Under the pieces are notes generated by a model that was not told the origin of the DNA, made no database searches, and was given only the letters and a program-made list of their open reading frames with translations. Positions 17,855 to 28,669 of a stretch of 64,000 nt of DNA are shown one piece after another. The position numbers and the translations under genes were made by a program. The stretch is from assembly GCA_958430865.1 (NCBI GenBank), contig CAUDNR010004300.1:188884-252883 (forward strand). Direction: 5' to 3'. The DNA comes from Entrophospora sp. SA101 (Eukaryota > Glomeromycota > Glomeromycetes > Entrophosporales > Entrophosporaceae). How positions within the stretch are numbered: the stretch's first letter is position 1; each line of letters begins with the position of its first letter.

Positions 17855-18180
17855 TTATTATATTAAGGTTATTTTGATTATATCGAGAGATATGGTCAAG
17901 AGAAGGGTTAGGAAGAGTGTTATTCTTCAACCAAGTCGAAAACCAACCCTTTAAATACATTTTCGAGTAGTACAATTTAATTTGTTAGACTATTTCAAAG
18001 GTTTGTCCGCATGGTTGCTTCCAATATCTTAAATTCGAACCATTTGTTAACAAAACAACTGTCGGTGAAGTGATTGTTAGCAAAATGAATCAAACCAACA
18101 TTTATTTATTTTTTACGTTATCAAATTCACGATCTTGATTGGTCAATCAACAATTGCTTGGGTTAAAATTTTGTTACCTG
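17855..18180. repeat. Dispersed direct repeat, partner at 35327-35628
   Basis: Shared blocks include 'ttttgattatatcgagaga', 'gttattcttcaaccaagtc', 'cctttaaatacattttcgag' and 'gttaaaattttg' in the same order and orientation, with several small indels. Roughly 85% identity by eye over 300 bp. No terminal repeats were recognised, so the element type is unknown. The surrounding 17353-18439 holds no intact gene. Confidence 0.75.
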
Positions 18181-18439
18181 TTCTTATTCCTTCGCTCAAA
18201 CAAATAATTGTTTTTAATGCTTAGTAAACGTTCTGGTCTTGGGTAATTCCCGTTTATTTATTCATTCATTCATTTATTCATTGCAGAACAAAGGTCAATC
18301 GGATGGATCAATTGGAAAAAAATTTATTTTACAAATTTTGATTGTTAAAACAATCAACCAAGCCCTTTTCTTTTTGATTAAAAGTAAAAAGAATAATGAT
18401 TAGTAAAAAAAAAAAGGGCTTTTCCTAACGTTTGTTCAT

Positions 18440-18616
18440 TTATCCCAGATTAAAGATCATTCGGGTGTTTTTTTTCAAGTCTAATAGTTCAGTATCATGT
18501 GGATCATTGAACCATGATGAAATTGGAACAGCGTTTGTTGGATGAAAGATGTAACTGGCAGGTGAGTTATCAATTATGATCGTATCTCTTAGTTCTCTAC
18601 CAAGTTGTGAAAGATC
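18440..18616 (-). pseudogene. Orphan C-terminal exon of an SCP/FCP1-like phosphatase
   Basis: Preceded by an acceptor (tttctag at 18623-18617), the exon encodes 58 residues starting [20 protein letters not shown] and continuing [16 protein letters not shown]. This is the conserved C-terminal part of NIF/SCP-type CTD phosphatases (HAD fold), including the DNSP motif and the N-A-V-P-I-x-S-W-F block. After DTELLDL the family pattern is lost and a stop follows. The catalytic DxDxT exon should lie upstream on the minus strand, but that DNA (18662-19609) is coding for another protein on the plus strand. I infer a displaced fragment, unless the other exons lie beyond a very long intron. Confidence 0.7.
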
Positions 18617-18661
18617 CTAGAAATTGAAAATATTTAATTAAACAAATTTTAGAAATTTTAA

Positions 18662-19609
18662 ATTATAATAAATAACAATAATACTGACTATCATAGTAGT
18701 GCTAAATCAACAAGTACTGCCACCATCTTTTCAAATGCTTCTGCTATTTCTGCATCTAGTCCTCCAGTACTTGCTACTACTGTCAATATTGATAACAATA
18801 CTAGAAACATATATGATGAGATAATTGATGAAATTAATCAAGTAAATAGTAATAATAATAATTATGATAATAATAGTGATTTTAGTAATAATATTAATAT
18901 TGATGACGATAATAATAATTATGATGATGATGGTGATAATAATGATACGACTGAAATATTAAATAATAATAGTAATAGTAATATTGTAAAGGATGAGACA
19001 GCTAATAATGATATGGTACTTAAATTGGAAGCTGATCAAGCAAACAACTTTCAAGGATTATTAGAACAATCAGCATCACCAACACAACAACGACGACAAC
19101 AGCAACAATCACTAGCATTACCACCACAATCATCAACATCATCAGAAATAACGTATCATATTCTTCCAGACTTGGACACATTAGAATGTGTTGCAGATGT
19201 CTGGAATGAGTGGATGTCAGGTATAGATGGCTATCCATCCATTATAAAATCATTGGAGACTTATGATATGAGGTGGGCCAATGATAATAAAGAAACTTTG
19301 CTTTCACGAAAGAAAATCGTGAAAGAATTACAAGATCGATCGAGATCTGGATCTGTAGGGATCGATCAAGCAATTAGAGAGTTGGAAGTGATGAGAAACG
19401 GTAACCGTTTAACTTGGTTATCTAAAAAATTAAATATAAGAAAAAGGATAACTGGTCATGGTAGTAGTAGCAGTAATAGTAATAATAATGGAAGTGGCAA
19501 TGGTAGTAATCGTAATGGTAACAACCATCCAGGATCATCATCATCATCATCATCACCGACAAAACGAGTTAATACTCGTAGCAATCGTACAAATAAAAAA
19601 TCAAAATAA
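18662..19609 (+). CDS. GCR1_C-like DNA-binding protein, 5' end unresolved
   Basis: One open frame runs from 18662 to the stop at 19609. The first in-frame ATG is only at 19013 (198 residues), yet the 117 codons before it are stop-free and of the same Asn/Asp-rich coding style, so an upstream exon or lost start is likely; an acceptor-like ttttag lies near 18647-18652. After poly-Gln comes a conserved block, LDTLECVADVWNEWMSGIDG followed by YPSIIKSLETYDMRW and a run of basic residues, matching the Trp-rich pattern of fungal GCR1_C domains (sequence-specific DNA binding). The tail is Ser/Asn-rich and basic. A nuclear transcription factor is inferred. Confidence 0.6.
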   Translation: MIINNNNTDYHSSAKSTSTATIFSNASAISASSPPVLATTVNIDNNTRNIYDEIIDEINQVNSNNNNYDNNSDFSNNINIDDDNNNYDDDGDNNDTTEILNNNSNSNIVKDETANNDMVLKLEADQANNFQGLLEQSASPTQQRRQQQQSLALPPQSSTSSEITYHILPDLDTLECVADVWNEWMSGIDGYPSIIKSLETYDMRWANDNKETLLSRKKIVKELQDRSRSGSVGIDQAIRELEVMRNGNRLTWLSKKLNIRKRITGHGSSSSNSNNNGSGNGSNRNGNNHPGSSSSSSSPTKRVNTRSNRTNKKSK

Positions 19610-20070
19610 GAATTTAATATTTTTGATTCTTTTGATTTTTACGGATTTTAGTTTATTATTATATATTTAGGATTTTCTTTGCAAAATGGTTTTTGCAAGA
19701 TTATAATATAAATTAAAATATATTTTATTAATTACATTAAAAAATTTTTTGTACACAAAATAATCTATCATCAATACATTGATGAATCGTTTTGATGAAG
19801 ATTTAAACCGTTATATAAAATCGCTGTTGCCGTGGAAAAAGAATTTCTTTTTCATGGGATCGCAAGACGAGCAAAATTTGGAACCAGCCGAATAATATTA
19901 TCTTTGACAAGTACAAATATTTTTTTTACACATTTCATCTTTATCTTTTTTGATTAAAATATTTACACGCATAGAACTTTTTATTAATTCAAAATATTCT
20001 ACAAATTTAGAATTCAATACTTTCTTTTTGCAAACTTTTTCAGAGCCAATTTTTCAATAAAAAAGCACTA
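19610..20070. other. Intergenic DNA, no gene seen
   Basis: AT-rich sequence following the GCR1_C-like stop. No coding frame, RNA or repeat recognised until the transposon terminal repeat at 20071. Confidence 0.4.
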
Positions 20071-20774
20071 CACTCCAAAAGTATCCGAACGAGGTTTTTT
20101 AATAATTACGCAAAATGCCACATAATAATAATGAAAGTACATAAGTTTATATCATTATATGGCTTAGGTTTGACGACTCTGCATATAAAACTCATTTTGT
20201 TACCATTCTTTTATGATTTTTAGTTAAAAAAGACGAATACTGGTTAAATTTTTATTTTAATATTCTGTTGGCCATCTGTTATTAGAAGTACATACCTCAA
20301 TCCTTCTTGATATAACACTCCGTGAGAAATTTTTTGATCTTCGACTTTCAATGACTTCGGCGGTCATTTCTTAGTGTGCCTTTAAATCTTCTGCAGTCTG
20401 ACAGCATCACAAACTGTAGTCTTTGGAGTATTAAGTGTCTTTGCGTTTTTTGCAAGAGAATTATCACCTATTCTTAGACCTAAAATTTTTCCTCGGATAA
20501 TTCTGAATTTTTATTTTTTGCCAGTTTTAAAAATCGATTTTTTTTTTGATTAAATCAAATTCTCAGTATTGGTTGAACGTAAGGTTTCACTCGTTTATTT
20601 AAGATATAAAATTTTTGAGAAACATAAAAAATAAATCCGTGATTTTATATGTAAAGTCGTCAAAACTTAAGTCATAAGTTTTTTTTAAAAAAACAAAAAA
20701 TAAAAAGTTTATTTATTTATTTTATTAATTATGTGTAATTATTAAAAAACCTTGTTCGAATGCTTTTTGGAGGG
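20071..20774 (-). mobile_element. Degenerate Tc1/mariner element (704 bp)
   Basis: Imperfect terminal inverted repeats: left 'cactccaaaagtatccgaac' and, read on the other strand, right 'ccctccaaaaagcattcgaa', both continuing into a shared block ending in 'ggttttttaataattac'. TA dinucleotides flank both ends (20069-20070 and 20775-20776), the target duplication of this superfamily. Internally on the minus strand (about 20490-20390) a helix-turn-helix relic reads RGKILGLRIGDNSLAKNA and TPKTTVCDAV, typical of the transposase N-terminus, then hits a stop. The DDE catalytic region is not recognisable, so the element is dead. Confidence 0.85.
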
Positions 20775-20776
20775 TA

Positions 20777-22450
20777 ATATTATATTTATCAGTCAATTCA
20801 TTTTCTGCAAAATCGAGTTCGGCTCGTCCGCAGCTTTAATCATCAAACTTCTAAATATTTTGTATTTTTTAATTGTTTTTTCCGAGACTCTTCAATTCCG
20901 AGTTAAAATTATTAATTGCTGTAGTTAATGCTTGCTGTTTTAATCGTTAAATTCGTAGTCAAATGATTATAGTTATAGTGGCAGCAAGCTGTAGTCATTG
21001 TTTTATTTTCAATGCTGATGTTTGTATTATTTATGTTGATACGAGTAAGGTATGGATTAAATGGAAGTTGAAATCGTCATTATTGTGTAAATAAAATTTG
21101 TTTAGAAACTAAGAGTAAAAAACCAAGGATGGTAAATTCCAGAATAAAGCTGAGGTAGAGGATGGGATTTAAGTTGGGTTAAATTCGTCGTTCTGTTTTT
21201 TTGACGATTAATTATAGCTGAAAGACAGAAACTTTATAATTATCAGGATACTCTTTATCACGGCACTATTAAACCACTATAAACCAATTATTTATTTAAA
21301 GGTTATGAATAAAAAATACATTTTCGAAATATTATTATTTAGGAAACAAAAAATCCTTCCTTGCAATTCATTTTTTTTTCTATACTTTTTTGTGGAAGGT
21401 TTTCCAGAAAAATAAATATTGAACAATGTTAATTTTATAATATGAAGATAAAGATTGTTATGGGATCATAATTTTGTCATGGCCTCGGAAATTTTTATCT
21501 TATTCTTGAGGCCTCAGTTAAAAGTTCCTGAAATCCTGATCATAATAATAATAATAAAATGAATAATCGAACATTCGTAGATATGGCAAAGGAAGATTCA
21601 AAAACCAGTAGGCCTTGATCTTAATTTTCGAATACAATAATGGTTCGGCTCATTAAAAAAACAGTCATAAAATTGATATTATCTTCCGTGTGAATGGATG
21701 ATTTGGAGAAGAAACATTCACAGACGAAGATACTAAAAGCTTGAAGAAACCCATATAAGTTTCTTTTTCTCCAGGGGCTGTTCAATTGTTTTAAATTATC
21801 TTCCGAAGGAAGTTCATAATTAATGATCAAAAAAAAAAAAAAGAACTCAAAATGCTTGAATCCATACATTAAATCATGTCAAAGATCTCATTATTCTTTT
21901 GTATAATAAATAACATATGTGACATGCTGCAACAAAGCAATTTTGCAACTTTTAACCCGTTGTACCATTAGCAGCCTTTTAATTATCCAAAAAACATACA
22001 TATAATAAATGTATAATTAATCCAAAAATATGAGTTCATATTAAGCTCACCTCTTTTTTGGTCTTTTTATTTTAAATAGTTTACTATATATCAATCATTT
22101 ACTATGTAGAGGAAATAATATAAGAAATTGTCAGCATTCCTATAATAAAATTTCAATCACCTTTGTGCTTTGTGCCGCGGAACAATGAGTTTTACACAAT
22201 TCAGTGATGAATAGACTTTTATGTAAAAATTGACAATAACTAAATATATCATCAGATTTTTAATCTAATCATTTAAAAGCTTACTATATAATATATTTTA
22301 ATGGCAGAGCAATAATGATTATTTATTTTAAGTTTAAATTGGCCAAGTTAAATTTGGTGAACAGTTCCTGAACCAATTGAATCAGACATAATTACAATAA
22401 CCTTTTATATATATTAAAATTTAATTGCAGAAATTAAAATATAAAAATCA
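20777..22450. other. Gene-poor stretch
   Basis: No intact gene. A minus-strand frame at 21621-21869 contains ELPSEDNLKQLNSPWRKRN followed by hydrophobic residues; it has a poly-Phe/poly-A interruption and no recognised domain. I treat it as chance or decayed sequence. Confidence 0.35.
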
Positions 22451-23971
22451 TTAATTTTTCTTTACTATTTTATATACTTCAAATTCTTCCAATAAATGAA
22501 CATCCTTATTACTATTCCTAAGATTTAAATTATTTTCATAAGAATAATTAGAAAAATAATAATAACAATAAGGTTGATTATTAATACTAATGAATAGGTG
22601 TAAATCATGAAAACTTATAGAATTTTCATAAAATTTTATATTGTCTAAATCCCTATCAATGGTTTGTCTACTATGAAATATTGCATGCCCAGGATTTTTG
22701 ACTCTACTTAATATTGAATTACCAAGTTGATTTTCATCAATCTTAAAAATAAAACTTTTATCTGTTTCAATAAAATACCTTTCATTTGGTGCTTTTTTGT
22801 TTATATTCCAACAAACAGGATTATATCCACCTATCAATTCACCCGTTTCTTTAATTTTAAGTAATACTACGGTTTGTTCAATGTTATAGCACATCTCCTC
22901 AAAAACTGCTCTTGAAAAGCCATCTTGAGATCCACAAAGGATCAATTCAAAATCATATGGAATATTATTTTCATTATTTTGATTAATCCAGCTAGAAATT
23001 AAAGGGCTCATTTTCAAATTTAATAATTTTTTTGTTCTTGGACCTCTTTGAAGAAGTAACTTTGGCTGCCACTTTTTAGTAAAATAATATCCATGAATTT
23101 CTTTGTATAATTTTTCATCAAAAGCCTTTTTATATGGAATGATTTTATTAAGAAAATCTTCTTTAGATATCTCACTGAATCTAACCAATGGAATAACATC
23201 TTCTAATAAATATCTTAATTCTTCAAAATCATCATTGCTCCACATTGAAATAATTTTTCCCAATGTTTGATTTTGTCCAATCCCCCATTGAATGACATAA
23301 TCCCAAACATCAATCTCATCTAATTTTAAATTATCCTTTTTCAATATAGAAACAAGCATAGATTTTTCAATTGCTGCAATATCATTAGATTTTAAAATTG
23401 ATGCTGGATTTTTACAAATTAATTTATTACAAAAATCTTGAAGTAAGGTGAAAAATTGATGTTTAGATGAAATATTATGAACATAAATTAATTTTTGATG
23501 AAGCCATTCATTTTTTTCATTGATTAAATAATTTTGCAAATCATCAATTAATTCATTAAAGTTTAATTCATCACATGCTTCAATAAAGATTAATAATCCC
23601 ATTATACATATACCTTTTAAAAATAAATAAATAGAAAAAAATAATGATTAGTATATAAATGTTATTATTATTTAATAATTATAATTTAATTTAATTTTAA
23701 TTTATTCCTACATTAAAAGTACTTCAAAAACTCTTGGAGAAATATTTTCTTTTTCAAACAAAATATTGCCATCATCAGACTTTTTAACCCAATTTTTAGA
23801 TAAAGCTGTTCTAAAATACAAAGACCTTGCTTTTAAGATGGTGGAATGAGCTTTAAAAATTTTATTATCATCTTCCACTCCAACTTTAATTTCTGTATCA
23901 TAATAATCTGAATTGTCCAACAAATTTGAAAAATCATTTACTAGCTTATTAATATATTTTAAAGGTGAAGC
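22451..23971 (-). pseudogene. BTB-BACK-TLDc gene cut by the assembly gap, frame broken in exon 2
   Basis: Exon 2 gives a clean 383-residue frame from 23602: BACK-like region (FIEACDELNFNELIDD, then LEDVIPLVRF) and TLDc domain (KETGELIGGYNPVCW, SFIFKIDENQLGNSILSRV) with tail EEFEVYKIVKK. Exon 1 (23971-23712, BTB) loses its start at the N gap. Spliced as in the relative at 15.7 kb, exon 2 would begin at 23613, but 32 bases present there are missing here (near 23589), shifting the frame to a stop after 8 codons. So either the gene is broken, translation starts at 23602 without the BTB domain, or the contig end is chimeric. The TLDc half is the most intact in this window. Confidence 0.7.
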
Positions 23972-23981
23972 NNNNNNNNNN
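23972..23981. other. Assembly gap (10 N)
   Basis: Ten N directly after a partial BTB exon. The left contig ends inside a 386-bp repeat; the right contig starts with unrelated AT-rich DNA. Real gap length and even contig order are therefore unknown. Confidence 0.99.
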
Positions 23982-24109
23982 AATATAAATGCATTTTTTG
24001 GAAAATCACGTGATAAAAATTAAAAATGTCATTTTTGTAATGAAAGTGATAAAAAAAAAATTCTTTTTTTTTTGAATTTGAAACATTTTGCAAGAATTTG
24101 ATGTGTTAG

Positions 24110-24235
24110 AGTGACCCGCACCGTACCCAGACAAAAGTTTGTGAATGATGTATTTTGTTAATTACGCAAAATGCTACATAATAACAACACATAAAATTTT
24201 AACATTATATGGCCTATGTTCTTGTTCATTTTTGT
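24110..24235. mobile_element. Tc1/mariner terminal fragment
   Basis: The block 'ttaattacgcaaaatgctac' followed by 'ataat' and 'cattatatggcctatgtt' corresponds to 20100-20170 of the 704-bp Tc1-like element (aattacgcaaaatgccacat ... cattatatggcttaggtt). No matching opposite terminus was found nearby, so it is a solo end fragment. Confidence 0.6.
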
Positions 24236-25148
24236 ATAAAATTTGATGTATTTTGTATTTCTAGTACTTAATTAATTAAAAAAAAAACGTGAAAGATTTC
24301 AAATCATGATTAAGAACAAAATATAAATAAATCAATTGATTTTAACAAACTGTGCTCATTCTTAATAAATCAGCAAGTATTACATCAGATGCAGTATCTT
24401 TTAGTCTGGTCGGTTAGATTGTAAAAAAATGCCAAGTGATGATAATATTGCAATGTTTTGTTTGTTTGTTTGTTTGTTTGTTTGTTTGCATGCCAGAAAG
24501 ATTCAATGGAGAAATTCTAGACTTGTATTATAGGATGAGAATGAGGAGTTCATAATTAGCGAAACATCTATTGCCAAACAATAAAATATTTATAGTTATT
24601 CTAACTGAATCAATATAAGCAGCAACAGCTTTCTTCTGCATTCACCAAAATGAATCTAGCTCTTTTTTCTTCAGGCACATAGCTCAATTCATCAAAAAAA
24701 CACACTGATATATTGTTCAAGATAAAAAAAGTTAATTTTAAAAAACTTAATAATTAATGTTTTTTTTCCTCTTTCTGGTGTTTGTGAAAAATCAAACCAT
24801 AAATTAATTTATAAACATTACTAGTAATATAATATGTCTATTCAGGGGGAATTCTTACTAATTGTGGAAAAGAATAAGGGAAACTTGGCATTGATAATAA
24901 CATCTTGATAAAAACTCTTTGCCCTTATTTAGAACATCATTCAGCTAGTTCTTAAATGATGCAATCTAATCAATTACAATAGTGACAAATCAGGAACTTC
25001 CGATGCCAATTTCTCTGATGAAGAAGATACAATTATTTATTCTCGTCTACTTGGTAAAACAACATAATCTGATGAAAAATATTAATCAAATAAACAAAAA
25101 TGATAATTACCTAATATTGTTTTATCATCTTTCTCCTGGAATTGTAAA
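24236..25148. other. Intergenic DNA with a (GTTT)n tract
   Basis: No intact gene. A clean GTTT tetranucleotide run occupies 24460-24488. On the minus strand near 24640-24700 a short frame (DELSYVPEEKRARFILVNAE) looks like a coding scrap but is too short to identify. Confidence 0.45.
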
Positions 25149-25307
25149 TACAGTCAAACTTCGTCACAGCGGACTCGCCACAATGGATTTCTCGTTACAA
25201 CGGATTTAAATATTGGCCCCTTTTTTTATTATTAATAATAATAATAATAATAATAATAACGATTTTTTTGGCTGGAACCATGAATTCGCTGTGGCAAGGT
25301 TTGAATA
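25149..25307. mobile_element. MITE-like element with pogo-type ends
   Basis: About 158 bp. The left end 'cagtcaaacttcgtcacagc' and the right end, read on the other strand, 'ttcaaaccttgccacagcga' are imperfect inverted repeats of the pogo/Tigger kind, and TA-containing sequence flanks both. The interior holds an (AAT)n run and no coding frame, as expected of a non-autonomous element. Confidence 0.65.
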
Positions 25308-25689
25308 AGATATATCGGTGTAACAGATTATTTGAAGGTTAATTGATGATGCCATGTGAATAATGTAGTGTCATCACAATAAGTCAAATGGCGAAAATTT
25401 CATAAAATCCTTGTGATCTTGGCAAAATTTAGTAATTCCCTGGAAACACAAACGCCTGAAATTTTAGAAAAAAAATAATGTTTTGCATCACCAAATTATT
25501 ATTTATTTTTTTTTTTTTTCGTTTATTTTTTAAATAACAAATATTATTCTCAAAGAAATTAATTCAATTAGTTTCAAAAGGTTTTAATTTAATTCGAAAG
25601 AGTAAGCATTTAAATAATATCGATCATATAATTCAATAAAAGGTAATTGGTGAGAAAGTAATTGGTTTGAATGAACGAATTAATTAATT

Positions 25690-25692
25690 TTT

Positions 25693-25727
<35 letters not shown>

Positions 25728-25730
25728 TTA
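25690..25730. repeat. (TTTA)n tract upstream of the membrane protein gene
   Basis: Around ten tetranucleotide units end 26 bases before the ATG at 25756. This may influence promoter or leader length, but there is no direct sign of function. Confidence 0.8.
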
Positions 25731-25755
25731 TTAGAGATATTTATAATTCAAAAGG

Positions 25756-26562
25756 ATGTCACCACGAACAAATTCACCGTCACCTTCTTTATATGAAATG
25801 TATGATGATACAACAACTGAACCATCATTCAATTTTAATAATAATAACAAGAATAAGGATAATAATGATAAGTTAAAATCACAAAATTACTTTTCATACT
25901 CACCATCATATTCATATTCATCTTCAATTCCACCTTCACCCACACCCGCACCCACACCTACACCATCAACCAAGAACATCGATATTACATGTATCAATAA
26001 ACGTAATATTCGTAGAAATACCAATAATGGTGCTAACCCTAACGATAATAGTGGAAGTCTTAATGCATTACTTCCTTGGTCACCAAAAATTGTATTTTCA
26101 TCAGCAGTAATACAATTTTTTTCATTAATGATGATATATTCATTTTGTATAACGGCTCTTTGGATGGTATTTTGTACATCATATTTGCTTACATTCTATG
26201 ATGATACACGTAAAATATTTCATACTTCACGAGTTTGGGCAAGAGTAAAGAATGGTGTCAGAGAAAGAATAGCAATGTTTGGAGATGATTGGGAAAATTT
26301 CTTTCAAAAATACTTTGATCAATGGGATGGTGTTGATGGCAATAAAAATGGACATCTTGGAGGTGGATTGAATAATAATAATAATAATAATGGTGGTGAT
26401 AATAATAATAATAATAGTAATGATAATGGTGAAGATACAGATTGGGAAGATTGGTTAAAAAGTAGAATGTTTAAATTTATGACAGCAGTTGCAGGTCCAA
26501 ATGTTGCTGATAAATTTAAACAATCGGCTTCAACTTGTCAATCTCAGCAGCACAAAAAATAA
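25756..26562 (+). CDS. Asn-rich single-span membrane protein, function unknown
   Basis: Single-exon frame of 268 residues. The N-terminal 110 residues are low-complexity (Asn runs, Tyr/Ser, then alternating Pro/Thr/Ala). Residues about 112-147 are strongly hydrophobic (VIQFFSLMMIYSFCITALWM), long enough for one long or two short membrane spans. The next 50 residues are amphipathic and aromatic/charged (RVWARVKNGVRERIAMFGDD, FFQKYFDQW), then an Asn/Gly/Asp linker and a second conserved-looking block (DWEDWLKSRMFKFMTAVAG). The unbiased composition around the membrane segment argues for a real gene. I recognise no family. A membrane-associated protein with a cytosolic amphipathic helix is the most that can be inferred. 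Confidence 0.65.
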   Translation: MSPRTNSPSPSLYEMYDDTTTEPSFNFNNNNKNKDNNDKLKSQNYFSYSPSYSYSSSIPPSPTPAPTPTPSTKNIDITCINKRNIRRNTNNGANPNDNSGSLNALLPWSPKIVFSSAVIQFFSLMMIYSFCITALWMVFCTSYLLTFYDDTRKIFHTSRVWARVKNGVRERIAMFGDDWENFFQKYFDQWDGVDGNKNGHLGGGLNNNNNNNGGDNNNNNSNDNGEDTDWEDWLKSRMFKFMTAVAGPNVADKFKQSASTCQSQQHKK

Positions 26563-28669
26563 TGTTATTTACAATAATGCTACTAATAGTGCCAATCAAC
26601 AAATAATAGGCAAAGCGCACAACTATAAATAAAATTAAAGATTTATTTTCTTTATTCTTTCATTGTTTATATCCATTTATTTTTATATATATACATACAT
26701 ATAACATATACATACATATTTATTAACTGTCAATATATTTTATTTTTAATATTAAATAAATAAATAATATTTAGAGTGAACATAACAGTTTCACAAAAGA
26801 CAGTTATACATTTGAATTTTGGGAATTTCTCCCCGTCTTCTTTATCTTGAATTTAATTTTTTTTTAGAAAATAAATAATTGATTTGCCAAGTTATGACCT
26901 TGTTCTTCAAACAATTCACTGAAATTGGTTCAACCAAAAGTTGCTATGCATCCAATCAGAGAACAGATCGATGGGGCATGGTTTAATTTCGCCTGGATTC
27001 CTCATTTTATATTTTTTTTTAGAAATAACTGACCCGAAAGTTTGACATTATGTTAATTAATGAATTATCAAAAAAACATCCATAATTAACATAAATCCAT
27101 CTAAATTCTTCAAATACTAGAAAACAATATTCTTCAAGATGCCCCTAAGGGGTAAAATCCCATGGATTAATAGTTTGGCTTTTTAGTTGAACTTTCATGG
27201 TGATGTGACTAATATTGTAGAAAAAATAGTAATAAATAATAATAATGGACAATCAATTATCAGTTTGTAAATATTTGTTATTGTATGGAATTAGAAAAAT
27301 TGGCAACTATAGAGAAATAAAATTAAGAATTTGAAGTGCATAATTTCTCCGAGGGAAGAATCGATCGACATATCTATTAATTGGTTAATAGGTATATCAC
27401 GTGGACATGCGTCAATCAAATATTTCATCTATCATGGAAGTAGTGGTTTTAATATGATAGAAGCATTTATCGAATGTAGGATAAGAGATAATTTTATAAA
27501 TACTAGTTCAGTTAAGTTCAATATTCTAATGTTTATTAATAATTTGGAATTGGATAATTTGGGAATGATGACTCTTTATCTATACAAAATGATAAGTTAG
27601 CAATCGAGTCATTTGTTCATTAATATTTTTAACAACCCACAATAACAGCGGTAATAATAATATAAATGATAATTAAATAAAAATGTATTCTAGAAAATTA
27701 TTATTGAATCACTATAGTGGATCTGTATTATTATTTCTAAGGTATTTATTATTTTATATTCAATAAAATTTTTAACAGTAATCACTAATCAATCAATCAA
27801 TCAATCTACCTATTAAAAAACATTATATTTTATTTGCCATATGATGACAATAAGAATAAAAATATCATTACTTATAATTTGTTAACGTCAAATTCTGAAA
27901 TTCTGAAAACAATATAGGTTTGTTTATGTGCAATTCGTTTCTATGACAGTTTCTATGCTTTTTCTTAAAATTTTCCAGAAATGAGCCAAATGGTTTCTCA
28001 ACCGCAACTGCTTTAATATTATAAAATGCATCTGATATCAAAGGTTTATATAATGTGAAATTTTTTGATTCCAACTCCGCCACCCTATCAACATTATTTC
28101 ATCTCTGATATTCAAATCCCTTATTCTGTGACAAATCACCAAATCATTCTTGGGTTATCAGAAACTTTTGCGATTTTAATCTCCACAACTGCATAATATT
28201 CCAAATGATCTCTTAATTTCTTCAATGATTCTATTGTCAATTGTGAATACCCTTTCACACCCATATGTTATTTGAAATTTCGGCAACTACATATTTAAAC
28301 TGCAATTTACAAATTGGTTTCATGATTCACCAACTATTCACGTGACAAAGTCACAGATCTCTTACAATTTGGAATTCTTTGCACCATACTCAAATTCATA
28401 ACGAATAAGGTTGAGTCATGTGATTTTATAATCCTGTGACATCAAAGAGTAACATTGCTATTTTGGGGTTTGAAGATTTGCAGCATTTGAAGTCTTTAGA
28501 TTGCGCACACTATAGCAGAATAGAAAATAACAATTAAAGCAAAAGATAAAAATACTAAACGAAAAAAAATACATATTTAATAATTTCTAAAAAATAAAAT
28601 CTAAATTAAATTTATTTATTATATACAAAAAAAAAACACTAATATGAATAAAGTCACACACAGATGCCT
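26563..28669. other. Intergenic stretch with decayed coding scraps
   Basis: A plus-strand 89-codon frame at 27331-27600 has no recognisable domain. On the minus strand about 28280-27870 there are coding-like pieces in different frames: GVKGYSQLTIESLKKLRDHL with EYYAVVEIKIAKVSDN, ending in a stop, then ISDAFYNIKAVAVEKPFGSF with LENFKKKHRNCH. These look like remains of one dead gene. The family is not identified. Confidence 0.35.

Noticed and set aside
24460..24488. (GTTT)n and other spaced short repeats as a CRISPR-like array
   Set aside because: They are uninterrupted microsatellites without spacers, in a eukaryotic nuclear context.
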